NCBI GenBank assembly: GCA_035633115.1
Contig: DASQFN010000079.1
Location: forward strand, 1-64,000
Direction of reading: 5' to 3'
DNA: 64,000 nucleotides
Origin: Gemmatimonadaceae bacterium
GTDB taxonomy: Bacteria; Gemmatimonadota; Gemmatimonadetes; Gemmatimonadales; Gemmatimonadaceae
Shown: positions 8,851-18,108 of the stretch, in pieces
Position numbering within the stretch: position 1 is the stretch's first letter
Layout of the letters: every line of letters begins with the position of its first letter
Notes under the pieces: generated by a model
The model's input: only the letters and a program-made list of their open reading frames with translations
What the model was told of the DNA's origin: nothing
Database searches by the model: none
Translations under genes and position numbers: made by a program

Positions 8851-10379
8851 AGCTCGTCGGCGAAAAGAAGCGGATTGGCTTGCCGCGAATCAACGAGCCC
8901 TCGGACGCGCCGGTGGGCGACGTGAGCGCCGGCGGCACGGAAAAGAAACGCCACCGGCCGATCCGCGCGCACGAGACCCGAAATCTCGCGATACGCTCCA
9001 TCCTCAACCTCCGGGTCCGCTGCCGTCGCCGCCACCTTGAAAAGTCGCGCCAGCTGCGAATTGCGGTAGCCCGCGCCCGCCGTCCATTTTTCAGCGTAGC
9101 TGGGGCGCATGAGGAGGAAAGTTACGATCGCTTCGAACTTCCCCGCATGCAGTCTATCCAGAAGCGCATGTCTCTCGAGCCGCTGGAGCTCCATGCGCAC
9201 ACCCAATCGCCGCAGCTGATCCTGAACATAGAGAGCCGCCTGGTCACCCGGCGATTCCGCAAGCGTTAGAGCTGTGAAGTGGAAGCCATGGCCGTCCCGC
9301 TCGCGCATACCACCGCGGCTTTGTCGCCAGCCCGCCTCATCCAATAGACGCATCGCCTCCGCAACGTCATAACGCGGCTCGGCCAACTGGCCCCTGCGAA
9401 ATTGTCTTATTGACTCCACCCCATCGACGAGCGAGAGCTGTGCGGGCAGGCCCAGGACCTGGAGCAGTTCCCGCCGATTGATGGCCAGGCTCAACGCGTG
9501 CCGCGTCTGCCGATCTCGAAAGAAGGGGTGCTGGTTCTGCCAGACTAGCGCCCAGGAACGACCAGGGTTTGGCTCCCAATACGTGCGGAAACGGGGATCG
9601 CTGGCGATCCCCCTTACATGCGCAGGATCGAGCTGGATCGCGTCTACATTGCCGCTGCGCAATTCGGTCACGCCAGACTGACCGGCGAACCTCAACACGA
9701 CGCGCGGGATTCTCGGCTCGCCCTTGAAGTAATCGGCGTTCGCCTCGAGCTCAACCATAGTATGCGGCAGATGGCGGCTGTACCGATATGGACCGTTTCC
9801 GACGGGTCGCTCCCAGAAATCCCAGTCGTAGAATTTCTGATAGTCGAGGTCCTTGAGCAGATGCTTGGGGAGGATGCTTACGGCGGAGTCGGACCACTCG
9901 GAACCGCGCACGGTAAAGCTCGATCCATCGTGCACCGTCAGAGTCTGGATGAAGCGGGGTCCCCAGTATGGGGAGTCGGGACGCGAATGCAGCTTCAGCG
10001 TGAACTCTACGTCATCCATAGTGACTGGCCTTCCGTCGTGCCAGCGAACGCCGGTGCGCAGGTGATAAGTCCACTGCCGGTGATCCGCCGAGCGTTCCCA
10101 ACGCGCGGCGAGGCCTTCCCGTCGATCGCCAGTCAACTCGTTTTCCCGAACGAGCGGGAGAAAAACGAGGAACTCACCTGCGAAATCCGGGCAGATCGGT
10201 TTGTAGTTGTTATTTATTGGTCCATCAATCCCGATGATCAGGGTGGAGGAGCGAGCCGACGCCCCGTTCTCCGTTTTGCGGCAGGCGCCAGCCACGCCAA
10301 GAGCAATTGAGCCCGCGCAGAGCTTTACGAACCCGCGACGATCGGGGAGGCTACGATTCGAATCGCAATCCGCGAGCAT
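8838..10379 (-). CDS. SBP17: peptide ABC substrate-binding protein with Tat-like leader
   Basis: A 513-aa SBP_bac_5 member and one of the most divergent. The leader has a twin-arginine motif (DRRGFVKL) before GSIALGVAGA|C, so Tat export followed by lipidation is likely. Conserved blocks are WTYHLRTGVRWHDGRPVT, WERPVGNGPYRYSRHLPHTM and TRHALSLAINRREL. The EF-hand-like loop of the other paralogues is lost (WRQSRGGMRERDGHGF). The position after PHTMVELEANADYF matches the family's ligand-pocket frame. ATG at 10379 is chosen because the open frame upstream overlaps SBP16's end without signal-like sequence. It sits 32 nt after SBP16. Confidence 0.88.
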   Translation of the reverse strand: MLADCDSNRSLPDRRGFVKLCAGSIALGVAGACRKTENGASARSSTLIIGIDGPINNNYKPICPDFAGEFLVFLPLVRENELTGDRREGLAARWERSADHRQWTYHLRTGVRWHDGRPVTMDDVEFTLKLHSRPDSPYWGPRFIQTLTVHDGSSFTVRGSEWSDSAVSILPKHLLKDLDYQKFYDWDFWERPVGNGPYRYSRHLPHTMVELEANADYFKGEPRIPRVVLRFAGQSGVTELRSGNVDAIQLDPAHVRGIASDPRFRTYWEPNPGRSWALVWQNQHPFFRDRQTRHALSLAINRRELLQVLGLPAQLSLVDGVESIRQFRRGQLAEPRYDVAEAMRLLDEAGWRQSRGGMRERDGHGFHFTALTLAESPGDQAALYVQDQLRRLGVRMELQRLERHALLDRLHAGKFEAIVTFLLMRPSYAEKWTAGAGYRNSQLARLFKVAATAADPEVEDGAYREISGLVRADRPVAFLFRAAGAHVAHRRVRGLVDSRQANPLLFADELWLE

Positions 10380-10411
10380 CAATCTGTGGATAGTCGTCGT
10401 TGATGCGCCCA

Positions 10412-11920
10412 CTACGGCTTCCCATCCTCGACCCACAGGTCCTCCATGTACGTGTCGGGCTGGGCGTGAAACGGAGTGCTCAAACCGCGGATTCGCCGGT
10501 GGACGAACCAGTTATTCGAATACGGAACGAGGCGCACCATCGGAGGGTCCGTCAGAAAAATCTCCGAGATCTCGCGGTAGATCCTGTCCTCCACTTCCGG
10601 ATCCGCCGTCTGCTGCAGACGGTCGGTCAGCTCGAATGCCTGCGCGTTCGCGTACCCAAGCGGGTTCCCGCTCCCGAAATCTCTGCGCAATGCGCCTGAT
10701 TGCTGAACATGCATCCACGCCTCGAAATCGCCGGCGCGCAGCTTATTCCACATGACTGGGGCATCGACCATCTGGATATGCATCTGAACGCCCACGCGCC
10801 GCAATTGTGCCTGAACGTACACGGCCAGCTTGTCACGGTCTAATCCGCTTCCTACGCTAGCGGTAAAGCGGAAAGGTCGCCCGTCCTTTTCGAGGACTCC
10901 ATCGCCGTTGCGTTCAGCCCAACCCGCAGCGGCGAGAAGCATCCTCGCCCGAGCCGTGTCGTACGGCAGCGGCTTCGGCCATTCGCGGCGGCGGAGCTGC
11001 CTGTACGTAAGGACCGCGTCCGTGATGGGCGCGTCGGGCGGGAGGTTCACGAAGCGCAGCAGCTCGCGGCGGTCAATCGCCAACGTGAGAGCTCGCCGCA
11101 CGCGAGAATCTCGAAAGAGCGGGTGGTCGGCCTTCCAATAAATTGAGAACGCGGGCGGAACCACGTTATTATGGATTCGGAAGCGGGGATCGCTCGCGAT
11201 GCGTGGAATCTGACCGGGCTCCCCCTGCACGATGTCCGCGTTGCCGCTCAGCAACTCGGTCATGCCCGCCTTCCCAACGAACTTGGCGATCACGCGCTGA
11301 ATTCGCGGCTTGCCTTTGTAATACCTTGGATTCGCCTCGAACTCGATCAGTCTCTCCGGCAGGTAACGAACGAACCGGAAGGGTCCGTTCCCCACCGGCT
11401 GCGTCCAGAAGTTCCACTCCCAGAACTTGGCGGGGTCGAGAGCCGCGAGCAGGTGCTCCGGGTAGTAGACGATGTCGTCCACGTAGTGCTGGTTTGCCGC
11501 GCGGATCCGTACCGTGGAGTCGTCAACGATCGTGGCGTTGATTCCGGTGTACCCAGTGCCCGCTTTTGCGAGCAGATCCAGCGTGAACTTGACGTCGCGA
11601 GCGGTGACAGGCTTGCCGTCGTCCCATCTGACGTCTGTGCGCAGGTGGTACGTCCACTCCTTGAAGTCGGCGGAATGTTCCCAGCTTCGCGCCAGCCGGC
11701 CCGCGAGTTCGCCGTGCTCATCGAGCGTCGCGAGGGAGAGGAAGGTGAGGAAATCCAGTTTCGCATCGGGTTTCATGGCGCCGACGTCCTCGACGGCCAC
11801 CACTACGGTGGCTCCGCGGTCGAGCGCAGGGTCACGCGCATTACGACAGCCTGCGAGAGCGAGCAATACACCCGCCGCGAGCGGAGCTCGTCCGGTTCCG
11901 CGCAATGACGCGATTCTCAT
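10412..11920 (-). CDS. SBP16: peptide ABC substrate-binding lipoprotein
   Basis: A 502-aa SBP_bac_5 member with a Sec lipoprotein signal (PLAAGVLLALAG|C, then RNARDPALDRG). It is closely related to SBP3 and SBP19: SVGSG and QQSGALRRDFGSGNPLGYAN recur almost unchanged in SBP3. Other blocks are EWTYHLRTDVRWDDGKPVTA, WTQPVGNGPFRFVRYLPERL and VRRALTLAIDRREL, with loop ERNGDGVLEKDGRPF. The start is 6 nt after the SBP15 stop. A Glu-Glu-Glu-Gly tail on SBP15 (GAGGAGGAGGGC) supplies a Shine-Dalgarno-like stretch for this start. Confidence 0.9.
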   Translation of the reverse strand: MRIASLRGTGRAPLAAGVLLALAGCRNARDPALDRGATVVVAVEDVGAMKPDAKLDFLTFLSLATLDEHGELAGRLARSWEHSADFKEWTYHLRTDVRWDDGKPVTARDVKFTLDLLAKAGTGYTGINATIVDDSTVRIRAANQHYVDDIVYYPEHLLAALDPAKFWEWNFWTQPVGNGPFRFVRYLPERLIEFEANPRYYKGKPRIQRVIAKFVGKAGMTELLSGNADIVQGEPGQIPRIASDPRFRIHNNVVPPAFSIYWKADHPLFRDSRVRRALTLAIDRRELLRFVNLPPDAPITDAVLTYRQLRRREWPKPLPYDTARARMLLAAAGWAERNGDGVLEKDGRPFRFTASVGSGLDRDKLAVYVQAQLRRVGVQMHIQMVDAPVMWNKLRAGDFEAWMHVQQSGALRRDFGSGNPLGYANAQAFELTDRLQQTADPEVEDRIYREISEIFLTDPPMVRLVPYSNNWFVHRRIRGLSTPFHAQPDTYMEDLWVEDGKP

Positions 11921-11926
11921 CGACGC

Positions 11927-13465
11927 TCAGCCCTCCTCCTCCAGCCACAGGTGTTCCATGTACTTATCCGGTTTAGCATGATACGGCGTACTGAGCCCGC
12001 GAACCCGCCGGTGGACGAAGGTTGTGAGGGTTGTATTAACCAGGCGCGTGAGGGGCAGGTCGACCCGAAGGATCTCCGCCAACGCCCGGTAGATTCTATC
12101 CAGCTCATCCGGGTCGCCCGTGGCCTCCACCTGGTCAATCAGCCTGATGGCTTCCGGGTTCCGATAGCCGGTGGGATTGTCCCTTCCGAGATATCTCTTT
12201 CGGGCTTCGTCCGCGCCCCATTGTTGCCACATGAACGCGGCCTCGAAGTCTCCGGCATCCAACCTCTTCCACATCAGTCCCTCATCGAGAACCTGTAAGT
12301 CCATGCGGACGCTCACCCGGCTCAACAAAGCCTGGACGTAGACCGCCATCTGATTGAATCCGTCGCCGTCGTGCACGATCGCGGTGAATCGGAACGGCCG
12401 CCCGTCCCGCTCGCGCACCCCGTCGCCATCGCGATCCTGCCAGCCGGCTGCTTCGAGCAGCGCCCGAGTCTGCTCCGGATCGTACGACAGCGCCTCGGGA
12501 AACTGTCGGCGTGAGAGTTGGCGGCCCGTGATGACCCCGTCAAAGAGGGGGAGATCGGCGGGCAGGTTCAAGACTCGAAGAAGCTCTCGCCGGTTGATCG
12601 CGAGCGTGAGGGCCCGCCGTACTGCGACATCCCGGAAGAGAGCATGGTCGCACTTCCAATAGATGGCTTTGCCACCAGCGTAGATCTGGTGATACACGCG
12701 AAAGCGGGAATCTCTTTCCATTCGAGGAATCTGCGCCAGATCGCCACGCACGATGTCCGCATTGCCGCTCAAAAGCTCGGTAATGCCGGCCTTGCCGACA
12801 AACTTGAGCACCACCCGAGCGATCTTGGGTTTGCCTCGGTAGTAGTCCGGATTAGCCTCGAACTCGATCATCGCCTCGGGCACATGGCGGACGAAGCGGA
12901 AGGGCCCGTTGCCCACCGGACGCGTCCAGAAGTCCCAGTCATAGAACTGTTTCGGATTGAGGTGCTCCAACAGATGTTTTGGATAGAAGACGATATCGTC
13001 CCGGTAGCCCGGATTCCCCCGAATCTTGACGGTGAAGTCATCAAGAACCGTCACGGATTCGAAGACGTATTCGTGCACGTCGGGATGGCTCAGGAGGTCC
13101 AGGGTGAACTTGACATCGTGGGCGGTGACTGGTGTTCCGTCATGCCAGCGGACGTCGTTCCGCAGGTGATAGATCCAATCGCGATAGTCGGGGGAATGTT
13201 CCCAGTTCCGAGCCAGCCAAGGCTCAAGCTCTCCTCGTTCATCCCACTTGGCTAGCGGGAGAAACACGAGGAAATCGAGGTCGGTCACGTCCGGTTTGAT
13301 GTCGTTGACGTCGGAAACCGCCATGACCACCGTCGAGCCGCGCCGATAGGCAGGGTCACCGCCTCGTCTGCATCCTGCCGCCGCGAGGATCAGCGAACCA
13401 GCACTCACCTGCATGAATTCGCGCCGGTCGATCGAGTTCGGCCACGCGCTCTCTTGCGCGTTCAT
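11927..13465 (-). CDS. SBP15: Tat-exported peptide ABC substrate-binding protein
   Basis: A 512-aa SBP_bac_5 member. It has an explicit twin-arginine leader (SIDRREFMQVSAGSLILAAAG|C), unlike most paralogues, which use Sec signals. It is nearly identical over its whole length to SBP10 (24553-26085), including VYHQIYAGGKAIYWKCDHAL and the unusual VKIRGNPGYRDDIVFYP. The calcium-like loop is intact (DRDGDGVRERDGRPF), whereas in SBP10 it is degraded. The ATG at 13465 overlaps the stop of SBP14 (ATGA); the upstream open frame inside SBP14 is discarded. This is probably the newer or older half of a recent duplication within the array. Confidence 0.92.
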   Translation of the reverse strand: MNAQESAWPNSIDRREFMQVSAGSLILAAAGCRRGGDPAYRRGSTVVMAVSDVNDIKPDVTDLDFLVFLPLAKWDERGELEPWLARNWEHSPDYRDWIYHLRNDVRWHDGTPVTAHDVKFTLDLLSHPDVHEYVFESVTVLDDFTVKIRGNPGYRDDIVFYPKHLLEHLNPKQFYDWDFWTRPVGNGPFRFVRHVPEAMIEFEANPDYYRGKPKIARVVLKFVGKAGITELLSGNADIVRGDLAQIPRMERDSRFRVYHQIYAGGKAIYWKCDHALFRDVAVRRALTLAINRRELLRVLNLPADLPLFDGVITGRQLSRRQFPEALSYDPEQTRALLEAAGWQDRDGDGVRERDGRPFRFTAIVHDGDGFNQMAVYVQALLSRVSVRMDLQVLDEGLMWKRLDAGDFEAAFMWQQWGADEARKRYLGRDNPTGYRNPEAIRLIDQVEATGDPDELDRIYRALAEILRVDLPLTRLVNTTLTTFVHRRVRGLSTPYHAKPDKYMEHLWLEEEG

Positions 13466-15021
13466 CGCTGGCCGTCCTCCTCCACCCATAGCTCGTCCAT
13501 GTACCAGAGGGGATCGGACCGGAAGGGCGAGCTGAGCCCCCGGACGCGACGATGGACCACGTACGTCCACTGCGCGGGATAGAGAGGAGTCATGGGAATC
13601 TCGGCCTGGAAGATCGGCCACAGCTCCCGGTAAATGCTGTCCCGCTCATCGGGGTTCATGCTCGTCGTTGTACGTTCGAGAAGATCGCCTACTCTCAGAT
13701 TCGCGTAACCGAGCAGCGATTTCTTGCCAAAGATGATGGGGTTTGCGTTCTCGCCGCCCAGGCTCGTCACGATCGCGGCGTCGAACTCACCCCGTCGCCA
13801 CCGATCCCGTCCCGCCAGCATGTCCATGCTGAGAATCTCCATGCGGATTCCCACACGACGCAGCTGCGACTGGATGAAGAGAGCCGCCTGGTGCCGGGAT
13901 GTCCCCGCCGTCCACCCGCCTGTCATCATGAGCAGGCTGAAGTGAAACTGTCGGCCGGCGCGGTCGCGGACCCCATCGCCATCGGTGTCGCGCCACCCGG
14001 CTTCGTCCAGGAGACGGGCAGCCTCCACGGTATCATATGGTAGCGGTGCCGGGAGCTCGCCGCGGTCAAGCTGCCGCTCGGTGAAGATCACGTCGAAGAC
14101 AGGCGTTGTCTCGGGCAGATTCCCGACGCGGTGCAGCTCACGCCGATCAATGGCCAGAGTCAGGGCTCTGCGGACTCGCGGATCCCGGAAGGCCGCGTGC
14201 CGATGGTTCCAGTAGACGGCGGTGAATACGCCGCCGCGCGCGAAGGAGGAATACGCGTGGAACCGGGCGTCGGCCTTCAGCTGAAGTAGACTGCCGGGGT
14301 TCACGTAGGCGACGGCGTCCACGTTGCCGCTCACCAGTTCCGTGGTTGACGGCTCCGGCGCGAGCTTGACGATCACCCGATCGATGCGGGGGCGCCCGCG
14401 GTAGTACTCGGGGTTTGCCTCGAAAATCATTGCGGTGTTCGGTATCCTCCGAACGAAGCGATATGGGCCGTTGCCCACCGGCGCTTTCCAGAATTCCCAA
14501 CTGGCGTATTTGTCCGGGTCGAGCCCCTCCAGGAGATGCTTCGGGAGGTAGACCATCCACTCGTCCAGCGGGCTGCCAGGTCCTCGGCGGTGGTAGGTCA
14601 GCGTATAGGTGCTGTCGTCGAGGACCGCGACCGAATAGACTCGTGCGCCCTGCAGCCAGGCGCGGCGATGGAGCTCCAGCGTAAAGGCGGCGTCGTGAGC
14701 GGTGACCGGCACTCCATCGTGCCAGCGGACGTCGGTTCGAAGATGAATTGTCCAGCTGCGATAATCGGGCGAGTGCTCCCAGCTCCGCGCCAGTCGTCCT
14801 TCCACCTCGCCCTTCTCGTTCCGGGCCACGAGCGGGAGAAAGAGGAGGAACTGGGGCGCGTCGCTCCAGATTGTACTCTCGTCGCCGGGGAGGAGGACGG
14901 TCACCGTGGATTCCCCCTGCACCGTGCGCTCGCCGGCGCAGGCGAGACAAGCGAGTCCTGCGAGAAGTAAACTCGTGCGATTGACTCGGTTTACGTCGCT
15001 CAGGGATCGTCCTCGATCCAC
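13462..15021 (-). CDS. SBP14: peptide ABC substrate-binding lipoprotein
   Basis: An SBP_bac_5 member of 519 aa from the GTG at 15021, which has GGAG five bases upstream. A CTG at 15003 overlapping the SBP13 stop (CTGA) is an alternative start. Leader: NRTSLLLAGLAC. Distinctive stretches are VLLPGDESTIWSD, LHRRAWLQGARVYSVAVLDD and MMTGGWTAGTSRHQAALFIQ. All are shared with SBP7, its clear sister in the duplicated block. The loop is DTDGDGVRDRAGRQF. The C-terminus VEEDGQR overlaps SBP15's start by 4 nt, and its GTGGAGGAGG codons can serve as the ribosome-binding site of SBP15. Confidence 0.9.
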   Translation of the reverse strand: MDRGRSLSDVNRVNRTSLLLAGLACLACAGERTVQGESTVTVLLPGDESTIWSDAPQFLLFLPLVARNEKGEVEGRLARSWEHSPDYRSWTIHLRTDVRWHDGVPVTAHDAAFTLELHRRAWLQGARVYSVAVLDDSTYTLTYHRRGPGSPLDEWMVYLPKHLLEGLDPDKYASWEFWKAPVGNGPYRFVRRIPNTAMIFEANPEYYRGRPRIDRVIVKLAPEPSTTELVSGNVDAVAYVNPGSLLQLKADARFHAYSSFARGGVFTAVYWNHRHAAFRDPRVRRALTLAIDRRELHRVGNLPETTPVFDVIFTERQLDRGELPAPLPYDTVEAARLLDEAGWRDTDGDGVRDRAGRQFHFSLLMMTGGWTAGTSRHQAALFIQSQLRRVGIRMEILSMDMLAGRDRWRRGEFDAAIVTSLGGENANPIIFGKKSLLGYANLRVGDLLERTTTSMNPDERDSIYRELWPIFQAEIPMTPLYPAQWTYVVHRRVRGLSSPFRSDPLWYMDELWVEEDGQR

Positions 15022-16532
15022 AGGTGCTCCGCCGCCCACAAAGGATTGGCCCTGAACGGACTGCTCATCCCCTTCACTCTCCGATGTGCGACGTAGGTCT
15101 CGACATTGAGCGCGAGAATGGTGAACGGCAGGTCCTCTGCGATTGCCGCCGACAAGCGGACAAAGGCGTCGTCCAGCTCATCGGCATCACGCGCGTTCCG
15201 CGCCGCGTTGAGCAGCTGGGTGACACGCGGGTTGCGGTAGCCGATATCAGAGCTGGACCCCAGGACCTTTTGATCCAGCTCGTCAACGGTCATAGAAAAG
15301 CCGGCGATTGCCGCGTCGAATTGCCCGCCCTCAAGCCGTGCCCGGAGTGCCAGATTCTCGAGCCTCACGATGTTCACCCGTACGCCCACCTGGCGGAGCT
15401 GGGCCTGAACGTACACCGCCGCCGCTTCCCACCTAGGAGTAACGATCAGGGAAAAGCTGAACTCCCGGCCATCACGCTCGCGAATTCCACTGGCATCACG
15501 GTCTCGCCAGCCCGCTTGATCGAGCAGCTCACTCGCCTGTACACGGTCGTACGGGAGCGCTTTAGGTAGCTCGCCCTGCCAGTATTGACGCTCGGTGTAG
15601 ACCCCATCGACGATGGGGAGATTTTCCCACATGTCGAGCACTCGAAGGAGCTCGCGTCGATTGATGGCAAGTGTCAGCGCCCGACGCGCCCGGCTATCTC
15701 TGAAGAGCGGATTCCGTTGATTCCAGAGGATGGTTTGTATGCTCTTGATGTCATCCCAGACCTCGTAGTACACGCGAAAACGGGGGTCATTCTTGATCGT
15801 GACCACATCGCTCCTGACGAAATGACTCACTGCGTCCACATTTCCGCTCATCAGCTCCGTCACCGACGGTGGGCCGAACTTCACGATGACTCGATTGATC
15901 TTCGGCTTCGTCAGCGCGTAATCGGGATTCGCCTCGAACTCCATGAACGTCTTGGGCACATGCCGGACGTAGCGATATGGACCGTTGCCAACCGGGCGCG
16001 TCCAGAAGTCCCAGTTGCGGAACCCTGATGGAGCGAGGTCTTTCAGGAGATGTTTCGGCAGGATGACGGGCCAGTGCTCCGGTTCGGTCGGGATAGAGCC
16101 GCCGCTGTACGTGATGACAAACGTGCTGTCATCGGGAACGACTGTCGTATAAGATCCCGGCGCTCGCTGCAAAACGTCGGGGTGACTGATCAGTTCGAAC
16201 GTGAACTTGACATCGTGCGCCGTAACGCGCACTCCGTCGTGCCACCGCACGTTCGTGCGCAGGTAATAAGTCCACGTCCGGAAATCAGGAGAGTGTGCCC
16301 AGCTCTTTGCCAACCGGCCCTGCCATTTCCCGTTCTCGTCCGGAAGCGCGAGCTCGAGGAAGGCGAGGGAGCGCGGCCAGGTCCGCTCGTCACTCGGATG
16401 AAGCACCGTGAAAGCCGAGCCGCGGGTCTGGCTTCGGTCGCCTCGGCTGCATTGGATACTTGCAAGCGCGACGAAGCAAACGCAGAGGCCGAACTTCAAA
16501 CGCGCCGATGCCGCGCGGCGAACACGCATCAT
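15000..16532 (-). CDS. SBP13: peptide ABC substrate-binding lipoprotein
   Basis: A 510-aa SBP_bac_5 member; ATG at 16532 is preceded by GGGGGA at good spacing. The leader ends CVCFVALASIQ|C-SRGD, a weak lipobox (Gln at -1). It is the sister of SBP6 (SRGDRKPDD), sharing VPDDSTFVITY, FGPPSVTEL, VYYEVWDDI and TERQYWQ. Core blocks are TYYLRTNVRWHDGVRVTA, WTRPVGNGPYRYVRHVPKTF and ARRALTLAINRREL. The calcium-like loop is weakened (DRDASGIRERDGREF). It lies 37 nt after SBP12. Confidence 0.9.
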   Translation of the reverse strand: MMRVRRAASARLKFGLCVCFVALASIQCSRGDRSQTRGSAFTVLHPSDERTWPRSLAFLELALPDENGKWQGRLAKSWAHSPDFRTWTYYLRTNVRWHDGVRVTAHDVKFTFELISHPDVLQRAPGSYTTVVPDDSTFVITYSGGSIPTEPEHWPVILPKHLLKDLAPSGFRNWDFWTRPVGNGPYRYVRHVPKTFMEFEANPDYALTKPKINRVIVKFGPPSVTELMSGNVDAVSHFVRSDVVTIKNDPRFRVYYEVWDDIKSIQTILWNQRNPLFRDSRARRALTLAINRRELLRVLDMWENLPIVDGVYTERQYWQGELPKALPYDRVQASELLDQAGWRDRDASGIRERDGREFSFSLIVTPRWEAAAVYVQAQLRQVGVRVNIVRLENLALRARLEGGQFDAAIAGFSMTVDELDQKVLGSSSDIGYRNPRVTQLLNAARNARDADELDDAFVRLSAAIAEDLPFTILALNVETYVAHRRVKGMSSPFRANPLWAAEHLWIEDDP

Positions 16533-16569
16533 TGGAAGTTCCCCCGATAGGGGGTCGGCACCCACCCCA

Positions 16570-18108
16570 CTAGTCCCTGTCGATCCAGAGCAGCTCCGCG
16601 CTACCCGCCGGATCTATGTGATGGCGGTCGATGCCGCGCACACGCCGGTGCGCGACCGTCACGACGCCACCCGAGGGGATGAAAGTGATTGGAAGGTCGG
16701 CGCTCAGCACAGGCCACGTCCGTCGATGCAACGCGTCTACAGCCGCCGGATCGACGGTGGTGTCGGCGGCTTGGAGCGCCGCCACTACTTGAGGGGCGTG
16801 ATAGCCAATGGGCGATTGAGGTCCAAAGTACCGAATCGGTCCGCGCTCCTGACCTCCCGGAAACCGCCTCGAAATCGCGGCCTCGAAATCGCCGTCACGC
16901 ACACGCTCGTCGAGGACGCTGAAACCTACGACTCGCAAATCCGCCTGGATTCCTAGCCGACGCAGCTGTGCCTGGAGGAGAACGGCGATTCTATCCCCCG
17001 CTTCGGCATTTGTCGCAAGCAACGCGAAACGAAAGCGCCTGCCATCGCGGTCGCGGATCCCGTCTCCATCCGTATCCTTCCAGCCGGCGCGCTCGAGCAA
17101 CGCCACGGCCTCAGCGGTATCGAACGGTACCGGGGGCGGAAGCTCGCCGCGCCGGAACTGGCGCGGAGTGTAAATCACGTCAAAGATTGTCGGCTCGCCG
17201 GGCGCATTGAGACCGCGGTACAATGCGCGCCTGTCAATGGCGAGAGTCAGCGCACGGCGTATCACCGCGGGTGCGAAGAGCGGAGTGCGCTGGTTCCAGA
17301 TGATTCCCCTGTTATAGCTCGAGCCCTCGGCTCGGTAAGTGACGAAGCGCGAGTCGCGCGCGATTTCCGGAAGTCGCATCGAGCTGAAATACGGTAGCAC
17401 ATCAACGTTGCCCGCGAGCAACTCGGGCACCGGTTGCTCCTCTCCTACGCCGAACCGCAGCATCACGCGGGCGATGCGCGGCCGGCCCGCGAAGAAGTCT
17501 GGATTGGCCTCGAATTCCATCATCTGGCCGGCGACGCGTCGGGAAAATCGGTACGGTCCATTGCCCACTGGCTCGCGCCAGAACTGCCATTTGTAGAAAT
17601 CCGCTGGAGGGAGCCGCTCGAGCAGATGCTTCGGGTAATAAACCGTCCAGTCGTCGAGCGGAGTTCCGACGCGGCCACCACGGGTGGTGATGCGATATGT
17701 GCTGTCGTTGAGCACTTCAACGCGATACGCGTCGGGCGGCGCCTTCCCAACGTCGGGATGTCGCATCAGCTCCAGGGTGAATGCGACATCCTGCGCCGTC
17801 ACGCGCACACCGTCGTGCCAGCGCACATCGTTGCGCAGCTGAACCGTCCACGTGCGCCAATCGGGCGTGTGCTGCCACGAGCGTGCCAGCCGCGGGCGCG
17901 GGTCGCCGAGCGAGTCGAGCGTCACCAGAGGCAGGAACACCAGGAATTTTCCGTGCATGTCCCACGACGGGTTCATGGCGTCTTCAGTGAAGTAGGCGAT
18001 GCGCAGCGTTGAACCGGTCTCGTCCGCGCGATCTTTTGTCGCACAAGCGCCGATGAGCGTCGTCAACGCGACGAGCGCGGCGGCAGCGACCAGTGCACCG
18101 CGGCTCAT
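16570..18108 (-). CDS. SBP12: peptide ABC substrate-binding lipoprotein
   Basis: A 512-aa SBP_bac_5 member. Its Sec lipoprotein signal is MSRGALVAAAALVALTTLIGA|C. Start ATG 18108 overlaps the SBP11 stop (ATGA), so translation is coupled. Blocks are WTVQLRNDVRWHDGVRVTA, WREPVGNGPYRFSRRVAGQM and IRRALTLAIDRRAL; the loop DTDGDGIRDRDGRRF is intact. The N-terminal signature MHGKFLVFLPLVTLDS groups it with SBP4 and SBP2. The C-terminal conserved tail (ELLWIDRD) is slightly diverged from the DLW[VIL]E consensus. Confidence 0.9.
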   Translation of the reverse strand: MSRGALVAAAALVALTTLIGACATKDRADETGSTLRIAYFTEDAMNPSWDMHGKFLVFLPLVTLDSLGDPRPRLARSWQHTPDWRTWTVQLRNDVRWHDGVRVTAQDVAFTLELMRHPDVGKAPPDAYRVEVLNDSTYRITTRGGRVGTPLDDWTVYYPKHLLERLPPADFYKWQFWREPVGNGPYRFSRRVAGQMMEFEANPDFFAGRPRIARVMLRFGVGEEQPVPELLAGNVDVLPYFSSMRLPEIARDSRFVTYRAEGSSYNRGIIWNQRTPLFAPAVIRRALTLAIDRRALYRGLNAPGEPTIFDVIYTPRQFRRGELPPPVPFDTAEAVALLERAGWKDTDGDGIRDRDGRRFRFALLATNAEAGDRIAVLLQAQLRRLGIQADLRVVGFSVLDERVRDGDFEAAISRRFPGGQERGPIRYFGPQSPIGYHAPQVVAALQAADTTVDPAAVDALHRRTWPVLSADLPITFIPSGGVVTVAHRRVRGIDRHHIDPAGSAELLWIDRD